Source: Candidatus Woesearchaeota archaeon (GTDB lineage Archaea > Nanobdellota > Nanobdellia > Woesearchaeales > SM23-78). Taken from it: a stretch of DNA of 12,064 nucleotides. Below the pieces are notes generated by a model. It had not been told where the DNA came from, searched no databases, and was given only the letters and a program-made list of their open reading frames with translations. The DNA lies in the NCBI GenBank assembly GCA_019322375.1, contig JAHWIP010000039.1:1-12064 (forward strand), in the 5' to 3' direction. The position numbers and the translations under genes are program-made. Position 1 is the stretch's first letter; the number at the start of each line of letters is the position of its first letter. Below, one piece after another: positions 6,557 to 12,064 of this stretch.

Positions 6557-6883
6557 ATGAAGGTGACCAAACTAACTCTATGTATTGTTCTGGGATTAAT
6601 GTTCGTGCTAATGGGAGTGATAAGCGTAGCAGCTTATACTTATTATCCGCGTTATGCAAACAGGTATCCTTATTACAGGCAGAATTATTATCGCCCTTAT
6701 ATCTATCAGGGTCCTATGTATCACTGGGGCTGGCATGTGCCTCAGTACTATTACTACAGATACTATCCGCACAGGTATTACAGGCCTTACTACTACAACT
6801 ACAGGCCTTACTACTATGGAGGCTACGGAGGCTACAGAGGCTGCGGTGGCTGGTGGGGAGGCGGCATGAGAGGCTGCTGGTAG
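6557..6883 (+). CDS. Small secreted tyrosine-rich protein
   Basis: The 108-residue protein has a basic start, a hydrophobic stretch (LTLCIVLGLMFVLMGVISVA) and then AYTYY, a typical signal peptide likely cut near residue 26-28. The mature part of about 82 residues holds 29 tyrosines and 5 tryptophans plus proline, arginine and glycine, with the repeated unit YRPYYY, and ends in a glycine-rich tail with two cysteines (RGCGG and RGCW). Two short direct DNA repeats underlie this: a 17-base unit at 6779-6795 and 6800-6816, and GGAGGCTAC twice at 6818-6835. The ATG at 6557 is preferred over an in-frame TTG at 6551 because AAAGGGGGGA gives proper spacing to it. I recognise no family. An extracellular or cell-surface role (aromatic stacking, adhesion or a surface matrix) is inference from composition alone. 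Confidence 0.75.
   Translation: MKVTKLTLCIVLGLMFVLMGVISVAAYTYYPRYANRYPYYRQNYYRPYIYQGPMYHWGWHVPQYYYYRYYPHRYYRPYYYNYRPYYYGGYGGYRGCGGWWGGGMRGCW
6779..6835 (+). repeat. Short direct repeats in the Tyr-rich gene
   Basis: TACAGGCCTTACTACTA occurs at 6779-6795 and 6800-6816, and GGAGGCTAC occurs back to back at 6818-6826 and 6827-6835. They encode YRPYYY twice and GGY twice, suggesting growth of the gene by slippage or local duplication. Confidence 0.85.
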
Positions 6884-6909
6884 TTCTTAGAGAAAACTTC
6901 AACAAAAAT

Positions 6910-7046
6910 CAAAAAATCTCTGATTTTTTGGTCCAGAAAATCACAAATCTAAGATTTGTGAATCCAAAAATTCTATTTTTGGAAAACAAAGTTTTTCTGA
7001 AATCTAAAAATAGATTTTTGAGAATTTTTTGTATTGCATACAAAAA
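6910..7046. repeat. Array of AT-rich perfect hairpins
   Basis: Five strong inverted repeats follow one another: 6910-6918/6922-6930 (9 bp, loop TCT), 6941-6950/6952-6961 (10 bp around one base), 6963-6971/6975-6983 (9 bp, loop TCT), 7000-7006/7011-7017 (7 bp, loop AAAA) and 7026-7034/7038-7046 (9 bp, loop TGC). A weaker AAAAC/GTTTT hairpin lies between the third and fourth. The sequences are related in flavour (CAAAAATC-like arms) but are not copies. The array starts 26 bases after the Tyr-rich gene and ends beside the next promoter. It could be a 3' untranslated or terminator region, a non-coding RNA, or a decayed palindromic element. No gene is credible in this spacer. Confidence 0.75.
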
Positions 7047-7057
7047 CTTTTTAAACC
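7047..7057 (+). promoter_or_regulatory. Probable TATA box of the uS15 leader
   Basis: CTTTTTAAACC, the TATA-like box at 7048-7055, predicting a transcript start near 7079. No better box lies between here and the uS15 gene, so the leader would be about 220 bases, in contrast to the leaderless genes nearby. Confidence 0.5.
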
Positions 7058-7160
7058 TCTTCTTTTTCTCTTCTACTCGTTGATAGATGAACCGGTCCTC
7101 TGGGCTTGTTCATGCTGGAAATGTAAGAGTTGTTTCTTATATTTCTAATCAATTAAAAGT

Positions 7161-7281
7161 CAGATTTTCGCGTGCTACTCCGCTTTTGCTCACGAAAAAG
7201 TTCGCAAAAGCTCCGTCGCGCCTACCTTCATTTACTGCGTAAATTCAGGTAATGAAGGCAGCGACGCCCGCGAAAACCCTG
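7161..7281 (+). promoter_or_regulatory. Structured leader upstream of uS15: predicted three-way-junction RNA
   Basis: This GC-richer segment folds by inspection into three helices. P1 pairs 7165-7172 with 7269-7276 (8 perfect pairs), extended across a small internal loop by 7161-7163 with 7279-7281. P2 pairs 7182-7189 with 7204-7211 (8 perfect pairs, 14-base loop). P3 pairs 7214-7219 with 7261-7266, then 7225-7232 with 7251-7258, with a small internal loop. Junction strands are 9, 2 and 2 bases. P1 ends 12 bases before the ribosome-binding site AGGTGA (7289-7294) of uS15. The 7081-7160 part holds little beyond one stem, 7087-7092 with 7108-7113. Role inferred: autoregulation by uS15, or a separate small RNA. 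A palindromic mobile remnant is the main alternative. Confidence 0.65.
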
Positions 7282-7301
7282 ATAAAACAGGTGAAGAAAA
7301 A

Positions 7302-7757
7302 ATGGCTCGTATGCATTCAAGGGCAAGAGGGAAAAGCAGGAGTACTAAGCCTAGTAAAAAGGCTGTGCCTAGCTGGCTGAAGTATAAGCCTAAGGAAGTT
7401 GAGTTGCTGGTTGTGAAGTATGCCAGGGAGGGTAAGAATCCTTCACAGATAGGAGTGTATCTTAGGGATGAGTATGGTATTCCTGATGTTAAGCTGGTGG
7501 CTAAGAAGAGTATTTCTCAGATTCTTAAGGACAAGAAGCTGTTAAAAGAGATTCCTGAGGACTTGATGGCTTTGATTAGAAAAGCTGTTCTCATCAGGAA
7601 GCATATGGGCGATAATAAAAAGGATATGCCTGCTAAAAGAGGCTTGCAGTTAACAGAGTCTAAGATTAAGAGGCTCACTAAATACTATAAGAAGACTGGC
7701 AGGATGCCAATGACCTGGAGATATGACCCTAAGAGGATTAGGTTAGTAGTAGAGTAA
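7302..7757 (+). CDS. rps15: Small ribosomal subunit protein uS15 (archaeal/eukaryotic form)
   Basis: The 151-residue protein is the long archaeal form of uS15 (eukaryotic S13 type), a primary binder of the central domain of 16S rRNA, where it holds a three-way junction. It starts MARMHSRARGKS with the conserved SWLKY block, continues through an archaeal-specific N-terminal region with PSQIGVYLRDEYGIPDVKL, and ends in the uS15 core (LIRKAVLIRKHM, ESKIKRLTKYYKKTG, WRYDPKRIRLVV). The start is fixed by AGGTGA at 7289-7294. The RecJ-like gene begins 11 bases after its stop with its own AGGTG site, so the two are co-transcribed. This pairing is, to my knowledge, common in archaea. A long structured leader lies directly upstream. 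Confidence 0.96.
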   Translation: MARMHSRARGKSRSTKPSKKAVPSWLKYKPKEVELLVVKYAREGKNPSQIGVYLRDEYGIPDVKLVAKKSISQILKDKKLLKEIPEDLMALIRKAVLIRKHMGDNKKDMPAKRGLQLTESKIKRLTKYYKKTGRMPMTWRYDPKRIRLVVE

Positions 7758-7768
7758 GCAGGTGCAGA

Positions 7769-9196
7769 ATGAGTTCTGACAACTACAATAATTTTAAAGC
7801 AGTTCTTAAAAGAGCTGCTCAGGATTTTAAGAAAATAAAAAGAACAAACACTGTTAAGCTGGTTAGTAATCTTGATGCTGACGGCATAAGTGCTGTTAGT
7901 ATCATTATTAAGGCTTTTGAAAGAATGAACTTTGCTTACTCAGTGACTATTTTGCACCAGTTAAAAGATGAGAATGCAAAGGAACTGGCAGAGGAGGATT
8001 ACAATGTATATGTTTTTTGTGATTTAGGTTCTGGACAGCTAAGAGCTCTTAACAAGTACTTTGATAAAAAACAGGTTTTTGTTCTTGACCACCACGAAAT
8101 CCAGGGAGAGCCTGAAAAAAATATTGTTCATATTAATCCTCATGACTTTGGCTTTGACGGCTCCTCAGAGATAAGTGCTGCGGGTGTTTGCTTTTTCTTT
8201 GCAAGAGCACTTGATAAAAAGAACGAGGACCTGGCTCATCTTGCTGTTATTGGTGCTATTGGTGATGTTCAGGCAAAAGAAGGTTTTAAGGGCTTGAATA
8301 AAAAGATTCTTGAGATTGCTGTTGATAAAGGCAGGATTAAGGTTGAGAAAGGACTTAAATTGTTTGGCTTGCAGACAAGAGCTTTGCATAAATTATTAGA
8401 ATACAGTTCTGACTTAGGCATCCCTGGTGTTACTGGCAATGAGTCAGGAGCAGTGCAGTTCTTGCAAAGCATTGGTATCAAGCCTGTTATTAAGGGCAAA
8501 TGGAAGACTCTTAATGACTTAACAGAAGCAGAGCAGAAAAAACTTGTTGCTGGTATTGTTATGAAAAGGCAGACAGGCGGTGTTGATAATCCAGAGGATG
8601 TTTTTGGTGATGTATACATTCTTCCTAATGAAAAGCCTGGCCACTTTAGGGATGCAAAAGAGTTCTCTACTCTGCTGAATTCCTGCGGCAGACTGGATAA
8701 TGCTGGTCTTGGCATTGGTGCCTGCCTGGGTGATAAAAAGCAAAGAGCAAAAGCTTTGGCCAGCTTAATGGATTATAAAAAAGAGATTGTTACTTCTATG
8801 AACTGGTATAAAGAACATTCTAAAAAGGACAAGTCTGACAGGATTATTAAGGGCAGTAATTATGTTATTATTAATGCAAAAGACAAGGTTTTGTCAACCA
8901 TGATTGGAACTATTGCCAGCATGATATCCAAGAATAATGAAATGGATGATAATATCTTTGTGCTTAGCATGGCTCGCAACCCTGACAACACAACAAAGGT
9001 TTCTTTAAGGATTACTGGCAACCCAGAAGGAGTTGATTTAAAAGGAATTGTTTCTGAGCTTGTCCAAAGAATAGGCGGAGAAGCAGGCGGGCATCAGCAC
9101 GCAGCAGGAGCAATCATTGACACTGACAAAGAAGATAAGTTTATTGAGGAGGCCAAGGGGTTGTTTGAGAGCACCGAGTCATTTAGTCGAAAGTGA
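7769..9196 (+). CDS. Archaeal RecJ-like DHH-family exonuclease
   Basis: The 475-residue protein belongs to the DHH/DHHA1 phosphoesterases. Motif I is SNLDADG (33-39), motif II is VFCDLGSG (82-89), the DHH motif is LDHHE (106-110), and a further metal ligand lies in GAIGDVQ (162-168). The C-terminal DHHA1 domain carries GGHQHAAG at about 439-446. These aspartates and histidines are expected to bind two manganese or magnesium ions for phosphodiester cleavage. Archaeal homologues (RecJ-like, GAN) act in DNA repair and, in some species, bind GINS in the replicative helicase complex, like eukaryotic Cdc45. Some homologues also degrade RNA. All catalytic positions appear intact, so an active nuclease is expected rather than a Cdc45-like inactive form. 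Translation probably starts at the ATG after GCAGGTG; the last 18 bases overlap the converging gene. Confidence 0.9.
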   Translation: MSSDNYNNFKAVLKRAAQDFKKIKRTNTVKLVSNLDADGISAVSIIIKAFERMNFAYSVTILHQLKDENAKELAEEDYNVYVFCDLGSGQLRALNKYFDKKQVFVLDHHEIQGEPEKNIVHINPHDFGFDGSSEISAAGVCFFFARALDKKNEDLAHLAVIGAIGDVQAKEGFKGLNKKILEIAVDKGRIKVEKGLKLFGLQTRALHKLLEYSSDLGIPGVTGNESGAVQFLQSIGIKPVIKGKWKTLNDLTEAEQKKLVAGIVMKRQTGGVDNPEDVFGDVYILPNEKPGHFRDAKEFSTLLNSCGRLDNAGLGIGACLGDKKQRAKALASLMDYKKEIVTSMNWYKEHSKKDKSDRIIKGSNYVIINAKDKVLSTMIGTIASMISKNNEMDDNIFVLSMARNPDNTTKVSLRITGNPEGVDLKGIVSELVQRIGGEAGGHQHAAGAIIDTDKEDKFIEEAKGLFESTESFSRK

Positions 9197-9550
9197 AGCT
9201 GCGTATTCTTGTAACATTTTGTTATACTTCTTAACATGGTGCAAATCTTCTTGTGCAAATTGCTTGGTTTTAGAACCATCTTGGAATTTTTGAATAATAC
9301 ATTTTAGTTCTTGTTCAATTTTTGGGCCATTATGTAAATGTTCTTCTAATAAATCTGGAGACTCATTGTATTTTTTATCAATAGCTTCTCTATTACAAAA
9401 ATGTTTTGCTATATCATAATATTCTCTTCTATAAGAAAGCTGTTCAAGGGCATGCCCTGCGATAAGTGCTCGGTATGTAGGAAGCTTTTTTTTATTTTTT
9501 TCAGGAGGCCCTTCTAATAATACTTCTAATGGTATCACTTCTACAATCAT
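9179..9550 (-). CDS. Small protein of unknown function
   Basis: The 123-residue protein matches no family I can name. It has no signal peptide or membrane helix. After a short beta-like start (MIVEVIPLEVLL) it is strongly charged and probably helical, with several histidines and two cysteines (HFCNRE and LKCII). A purine-rich ribosome-binding site (GGGAGAG) lies 5-11 bases before the ATG at 9550, supporting translation. It converges on the RecJ-like gene and their 3' ends overlap by 18 bases. A hand-counted row (9361) is about 22% GC, well below the RecJ-like gene, suggesting different origin or weaker constraint. Its predicted leader of about 110 bases contains three hairpins. Confidence 0.65.
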   Translation of the reverse strand: MIVEVIPLEVLLEGPPEKNKKKLPTYRALIAGHALEQLSYRREYYDIAKHFCNREAIDKKYNESPDLLEEHLHNGPKIEQELKCIIQKFQDGSKTKQFAQEDLHHVKKYNKMLQEYAASLSTK

Positions 9551-9579
9551 TCTAATCTCTCCCTAACTCCCCCAAGAAA

Positions 9580-9657
9580 TCAAAAGCCGAAGGATTTTGA
9601 CTCAAAAAACTGTTTTAAGTTTTTTGTTGTAGCTTGGAGTGATGTAGTCCTCACCCC
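9580..9657 (-). promoter_or_regulatory. Three-hairpin leader of the small unknown gene
   Basis: On the minus strand the predicted leader holds GGGGTGA (9657-9651) pairing with TCACTCC (9642-9636), a perfect 9-bp hairpin CAAAAAACT/AGTTTTTTG (9603-9611 with 9618-9626), and a hairpin with one mismatch (9580-9588 with 9592-9600). The first contains a G-U pair that would be an A-C mismatch in plus-strand RNA, favouring minus-strand transcription. Alternatively they are terminators of incoming transcripts. Confidence 0.45.
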
Positions 9658-9682
9658 TTTTTGTAACTAAGGATAAAGATAA

Positions 9683-9692
9683 GCTTTATAAG
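9683..9692 (-). promoter_or_regulatory. Possible TATA box, near-palindromic
   Basis: ACTTATAAAG on the minus strand (CTTTATAAGT on plus). Read on the minus strand it would start transcription near 9660, giving the small unknown gene a leader of about 110 bases. Read on the plus strand it would start near 9714, upstream of the signal-peptidase-like gene, which has its own better box. Confidence 0.4.
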
Positions 9693-9746
9693 TATTTTGC
9701 TCCTTCTGTTCTTGTTACTATTAATAAGTAGTCAAAAAACGAAACC

Positions 9747-9754
9747 TTTATAAA
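9747..9754 (+). promoter_or_regulatory. TATA box of the signal-peptidase operon
   Basis: TTTATAAA within AACCTTTATAAATAC, predicting a start near 9778 and a leader of about 14 bases that includes the ribosome-binding site GGGGGAT at 9782-9788. This resembles the short, SD-bearing leader of the Tyr-rich gene. Confidence 0.6.
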
Positions 9755-9791
9755 TACTAAACACCATATACGTCTATATTCGGGGGATCAA

Positions 9792-10349
9792 ATGTTAAAA
9801 AAAGTATTACTCTTAATCTGTGTATTCTTGCTAGGAATCATAGCTACAAACATATACTCATACTATGTGTTAGCTCAGAATGACCTGCAATTGCCAGAGA
9901 ACAATGCTGACGGAGGCTATGAATACCAGGAAGAAAATGTTTTTAACAGGGCTTTGGCAATGCTGCATGAAAGAGGAACCGAGATAGCCTCGCCTCTTGA
10001 CAGGATAAGCGAAGACCAGATACTGGTGACCAATGAGAAAATAGTTATCAGCCTTCAAGGAGCAGAATGGGCTTCTTTTACAGATACTAACTCAATGGAC
10101 CCTGTGATAGACTCAGGAGCCCATGCAATAGAAGTAATCCCGCAGTCAGAAGATGATATCCAAGTAGGAGATATTGTTGCTTATGAATCAGAATATGCAG
10201 AAGGAAGCATAATCCACAGAGTTGTGCACAAAGCACAAGACGAGCAAGGCACTTATTTTGTGCTAAAAGGAGATAACAACCCAACCAATGACCCAGGCAA
10301 AATAAGGTTTGAACAGATAAAAAGGGTTGTTGTAGCGATAATTTATTAA
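9792..10349 (+). CDS. S26-family signal peptidase (archaeal type)
   Basis: The 185-residue protein has one N-terminal membrane helix (residues 4-27), a long extracellular linker (28-95) and an S26 serine-peptidase core. The nucleophile is S101 in NSMDPVI. H142 in IIHRVV takes the place of the bacterial lysine, as in archaeal and eukaryotic signal peptidases. KGDNNPTNDP (159-168) supplies the acidic residue, D161 or D167. The family removes signal peptides from secreted proteins on the outer face of the membrane. The linker is longer than in minimal archaeal enzymes, and the gene leads an operon with two unknown small genes, so a specialised protease acting on particular surface proteins is possible. 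GGGGGAT before the ATG fixes the start. Confidence 0.85.
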   Translation: MLKKVLLLICVFLLGIIATNIYSYYVLAQNDLQLPENNADGGYEYQEENVFNRALAMLHERGTEIASPLDRISEDQILVTNEKIVISLQGAEWASFTDTNSMDPVIDSGAHAIEVIPQSEDDIQVGDIVAYESEYAEGSIIHRVVHKAQDEQGTYFVLKGDNNPTNDPGKIRFEQIKRVVVAIIY

Positions 10350-10372
10350 AAACAAAAAAGAGAGGTGTTATC

Positions 10373-10696
10373 ATGACAAAACCCAAACATAAAAAACAAG
10401 AAAGATGGTATGACCATATGCCTGCAGAAGACAAAAGATTAGAGCAAAGAAAAGAGGAATTAACTGATTTAATGGCAGAAGCCAGAAATAAAGAAGCCAG
10501 AAATAAAAGCTATGTGCCGCCTCAGTTCCCTCACATAGGAACAAGAACAATAAAAGAAGTGGAAACATACCTTAAAAAAGATCCTGATGCAAGCCCGGAA
10601 AAAGTCTTGAAAGTGATAAAAAAAACACAGCCAGTAATGCCAATACCAAATACATATGAAAAGATAATCACAGATTATTTATTAAAAAAAGATTGA
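10373..10696 (+). CDS. Small charged protein of unknown function
   Basis: The 107-residue, lysine-rich, soluble protein has no family I recognise. The first half is a charged helix including AEARNKEARNKS, encoded by a 15-base unit repeated in tandem (10478-10507). The middle has PPQFPHIGTRTIKEVETYLKKDP, which looks like a short ordered segment, and the end is helical (YEKIITDYLLKKD). It has no signal peptide. The site AGAGGTGTT precedes the ATG; the signal-peptidase-like gene ends 23 bases upstream and the next gene starts 16 bases downstream with a nearly identical site, so the three form an operon. Confidence 0.7.
   Translation: MTKPKHKKQERWYDHMPAEDKRLEQRKEELTDLMAEARNKEARNKSYVPPQFPHIGTRTIKEVETYLKKDPDASPEKVLKVIKKTQPVMPIPNTYEKIITDYLLKKD
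10478..10507 (+). repeat. Tandem 15-base duplication
   Basis: GAAGCCAGAAATAAA occurs twice without a gap, encoding EARNK twice in frame. It looks like a recent in-frame slippage event. Confidence 0.9.
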
Positions 10697-10712
10697 ATCC
10701 AAGAGGTGTTGA

Positions 10713-11162
10713 ATGGAACTCAGTAAAATGGAGAAAATAGTGAATGAAAAAATAGGGCCTGCCCTGGAAGAAATTAAAGATAAGCTTCCAAAAAGAGAAG
10801 ACCCTAAAGTTAATCCTTACAGAATAGACGGCTATATACAAAATAATTCTCCTGATAATAAATTCAAATTCATTAAAATATATTTTGATGAATCAGCATT
10901 TACAAAACCTATTAATGTTGATGATTTTGTTAATGCTTTTGAAACATACTATGGATTAGTTACTGATGAAAAAGGACATATTGTGATAAGTGAAGCAAAA
11001 AGTGAAAAACAAGCAAGGGTAAAAATACCAATACACGGGCCTGTAGTAGCAGCGCATTTAGACCTAAAACAAGGACTTATGTCTTATGGATACCAACTAG
11101 GTAATGAGATGGCCCAGTTAATGATAAGCGTATATATCAGACAGGTTCTGAACAATAGCTAA
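10713..11162 (+). CDS. Protein of unknown function, third gene of the signal-peptidase operon
   Basis: This 149-residue, probably soluble alpha/beta protein matches nothing I can name. It has a helical start (MEKIVNEKIGPALEEIKDKL), a mixed centre with FKFIKIYFDESAF and VDDFVNAFETYYG, a strand-rich stretch (HIVISEAKSEKQARVKIPI), and a C-terminal helix with GYQLGNEMAQLMISVYIRQVL. No catalytic motif, metal site, signal peptide or membrane helix is visible. A hand-counted row at 10861 is about 20% GC, the lowest sampled in the window, pointing to an accessory gene. AGAGGTGTTGA precedes the ATG, like that of the gene before it. Confidence 0.7.
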   Translation: MELSKMEKIVNEKIGPALEEIKDKLPKREDPKVNPYRIDGYIQNNSPDNKFKFIKIYFDESAFTKPINVDDFVNAFETYYGLVTDEKGHIVISEAKSEKQARVKIPIHGPVVAAHLDLKQGLMSYGYQLGNEMAQLMISVYIRQVLNNS

Positions 11163-11177
11163 AATTAATACATTAAC

Positions 11178-11185
11178 TTTTTATA
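11178..11185 (+). promoter_or_regulatory. TATA box of methionine aminopeptidase
   Basis: TTTTTATA centred about 27 bases before the ATG at 11208, with no ribosome-binding site between them; this implies a leaderless mRNA separate from the preceding operon. Confidence 0.6.
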
Positions 11186-11207
11186 CTCCTCTTATTCTCT
11201 ATCACCC

Positions 11208-12064
11208 ATGGACAAGGAAACCTTTGATTCATATGTTAAGGCTGGCAGGATTGCTGCCCAGGCTCGTGACTATGGCAAGAGCTTAATCAAAGTGGGCGCC
11301 AGCTTATTAGAAGTCACAGAAGCTATTGAAAAAAAGATTGTTGAGCTTGGAGGAGACTTTGCCTTTCCACCGCAAATCAGTCTTAATGATGTTGCTGCTC
11401 ATTACTGTGCAGCACCTGATGAGAAAACTGTTTTTAAGGAAAAAGATGTTGTTAAGCTTGATATTGGCGTGCATATTAATGGCTTTGTTGGTGACACAGC
11501 CCTGACTGTTGTTCTTAGTGATGATGAAAAACTAAATCTATTAGCAGAGGCCAGCAGGCAAGCCCTGAACTCTGCTCTTAAGATTATAAAGCCAGGCATC
11601 AGTCTGAACCAGATAGGAAGGGAGATTCACAGGGAAATCACTATGAGAGGTTTTTCTCCTATAAGAAACCTGTCAGGCCATGGTTTAGACCGGTTTGTTA
11701 TTCATGACAAGCCCAGTGTTCCTAACTTTGAGACAGGAAGCGAGCAGGAATTAGTTGAAGACCAGGTTATTGCGATTGAGCCTTTTGCAAGCACAGGCAT
11801 AGGAGTTATTTATGAGAGCAGCAACCCAAGTATTTTTTCTGTTGAAGGAAAAAAGCCTGTCAGGAGTGCTATTACAAGAGCTGTTCTTAAGGATTTAGAG
11901 CAGTACAATGAACTGCCCTTTGCTCTTAGATGGATTGTTAAAAAGCATGGGGAGGGCAAGACCAGGTTTGCTCTTAGAGAATTAAAGAATGTTGGCATAT
12001 TAAAAGAGTATCCTCCTCTGCCAGATAAAGCCCATGGTCTTGTGAGCCAGGCAGAGCACACAGT
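11208..12064 (+). CDS. map: Type II methionine aminopeptidase (partial at the C-terminus)
   Basis: The gene begins at the ATG at 11208 and is open to the window end (285 full codons; archaeal enzymes are about 295 residues, so only about ten are missing). It removes the initiator methionine from nascent proteins in the cytoplasm. FPPQISLNDVAAHY (53-66) includes the substrate-site histidine H65. The five metal ligands of the pita-bread fold are all present: D85 (LDIGVH), D96 (GDTA), H158 (SGHGLD), E191 (AIEPFA) and E283 (QAEHTV). The segment from about residue 200 to 270, containing ALRWIVKKHGEGKTRFALREL, is the helical insertion that marks type II enzymes. The leaderless promoter 27 bases upstream supports the start. 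Confidence 0.95.
   Translation, partial: MDKETFDSYVKAGRIAAQARDYGKSLIKVGASLLEVTEAIEKKIVELGGDFAFPPQISLNDVAAHYCAAPDEKTVFKEKDVVKLDIGVHINGFVGDTALTVVLSDDEKLNLLAEASRQALNSALKIIKPGISLNQIGREIHREITMRGFSPIRNLSGHGLDRFVIHDKPSVPNFETGSEQELVEDQVIAIEPFASTGIGVIYESSNPSIFSVEGKKPVRSAITRAVLKDLEQYNELPFALRWIVKKHGEGKTRFALRELKNVGILKEYPPLPDKAHGLVSQAEHT

Noticed and set aside
6903..7046. CRISPR array
   Set aside because: The hairpin units are not copies of one repeat and there are no spacers of regular length; no cas gene lies nearby.
6580..7083. Long plus-strand frame overlapping the Tyr-rich gene and hairpin array
   Set aside because: It runs out of frame through the Tyr-rich gene and then through the hairpins, giving low-complexity Leu/Phe/Lys sequence without signal, domain or ribosome-binding site.
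7161..7281. tRNA or signal-recognition-particle RNA in the uS15 leader
   Set aside because: No TTCGA-type T-loop, acceptor pairing or CCA context was found, nor the conserved SRP loop sequences. The helices do not match either fold.
7081..7282. Box C/D guide RNA (GATGA near 7086 and CTGA at 7279)
   Set aside because: The boxes are about 190 bases apart and lack the paired C'/D' boxes and terminal stem of compact archaeal C/D RNAs. The three-way-junction fold explains the region better.
10087..10568. Minus-strand frames across the signal-peptidase operon
   Set aside because: They are Leu/Phe/Cys-rich antisense readings of genes that have clear motifs and ribosome-binding sites on the plus strand.

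Overview
The window looks like a chromosomal segment of an archaeon, most likely a small-genome DPANN lineage (Woesearchaeota/Pacearchaeota-like; the lineage is an inference). The archaeal/eukaryotic-type information genes support this: uS7, aIF2-gamma with its zinc knuckle, the long archaeal form of uS15, a RecJ-like DHH nuclease, type II methionine aminopeptidase and a Dph2-like diphthamide enzyme. Promoters also fit. TATA boxes of the TTTATATA type lie about 27-30 bases before many start codons, implying leaderless mRNAs, while other genes carry GGGGGA or AGGTG ribosome-binding sites. No tRNA, rRNA, CRISPR array or insertion sequence was seen.

Layout. Positions 1-1904 (minus) hold one open frame joining a 12-helix APC-family amino-acid permease to a C-terminal SAM-dependent methyltransferase; it runs off the left edge. 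Divergent from it is a Dph2 homologue lacking the family's first domain, followed by a DnaB-type helicase with an acidic/coiled-coil extension and altered ATPase residues. uS7 (minus) converges on the helicase gene and shares a divergent promoter region with aIF2-gamma, which has an unusual lysine-rich N-terminal tail. Next is a small secreted protein whose mature part is about one third tyrosine, then an array of AT-rich hairpins (6910-7046).

From about 7080 to 7301 a long leader precedes the uS15 gene. Its GC-rich half folds on paper into a compact three-way junction ending 12 bases before the uS15 ribosome-binding site. Because uS15 binds a three-way junction in 16S rRNA, and bacterial uS15 is known to control its own mRNA through structured leaders, this is the strongest candidate for an undescribed regulatory element. 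uS15 is followed 11 bases later by the RecJ-like gene. A small unknown gene (minus) overlaps the RecJ end and has a leader with three hairpins. An S26 signal-peptidase-like gene then leads an AT-rich operon with two unknown small genes. A leaderless methionine aminopeptidase gene closes the window and is cut just after its last metal ligand.

Functional themes: translation (uS7, aIF2-gamma, uS15, diphthamide, N-terminal Met removal), DNA replication/repair (DnaB-like, RecJ-like), and membrane/secretion (permease-methyltransferase, Tyr-rich secreted protein, signal peptidase). All family calls come from motif recognition by eye; no database search was run.
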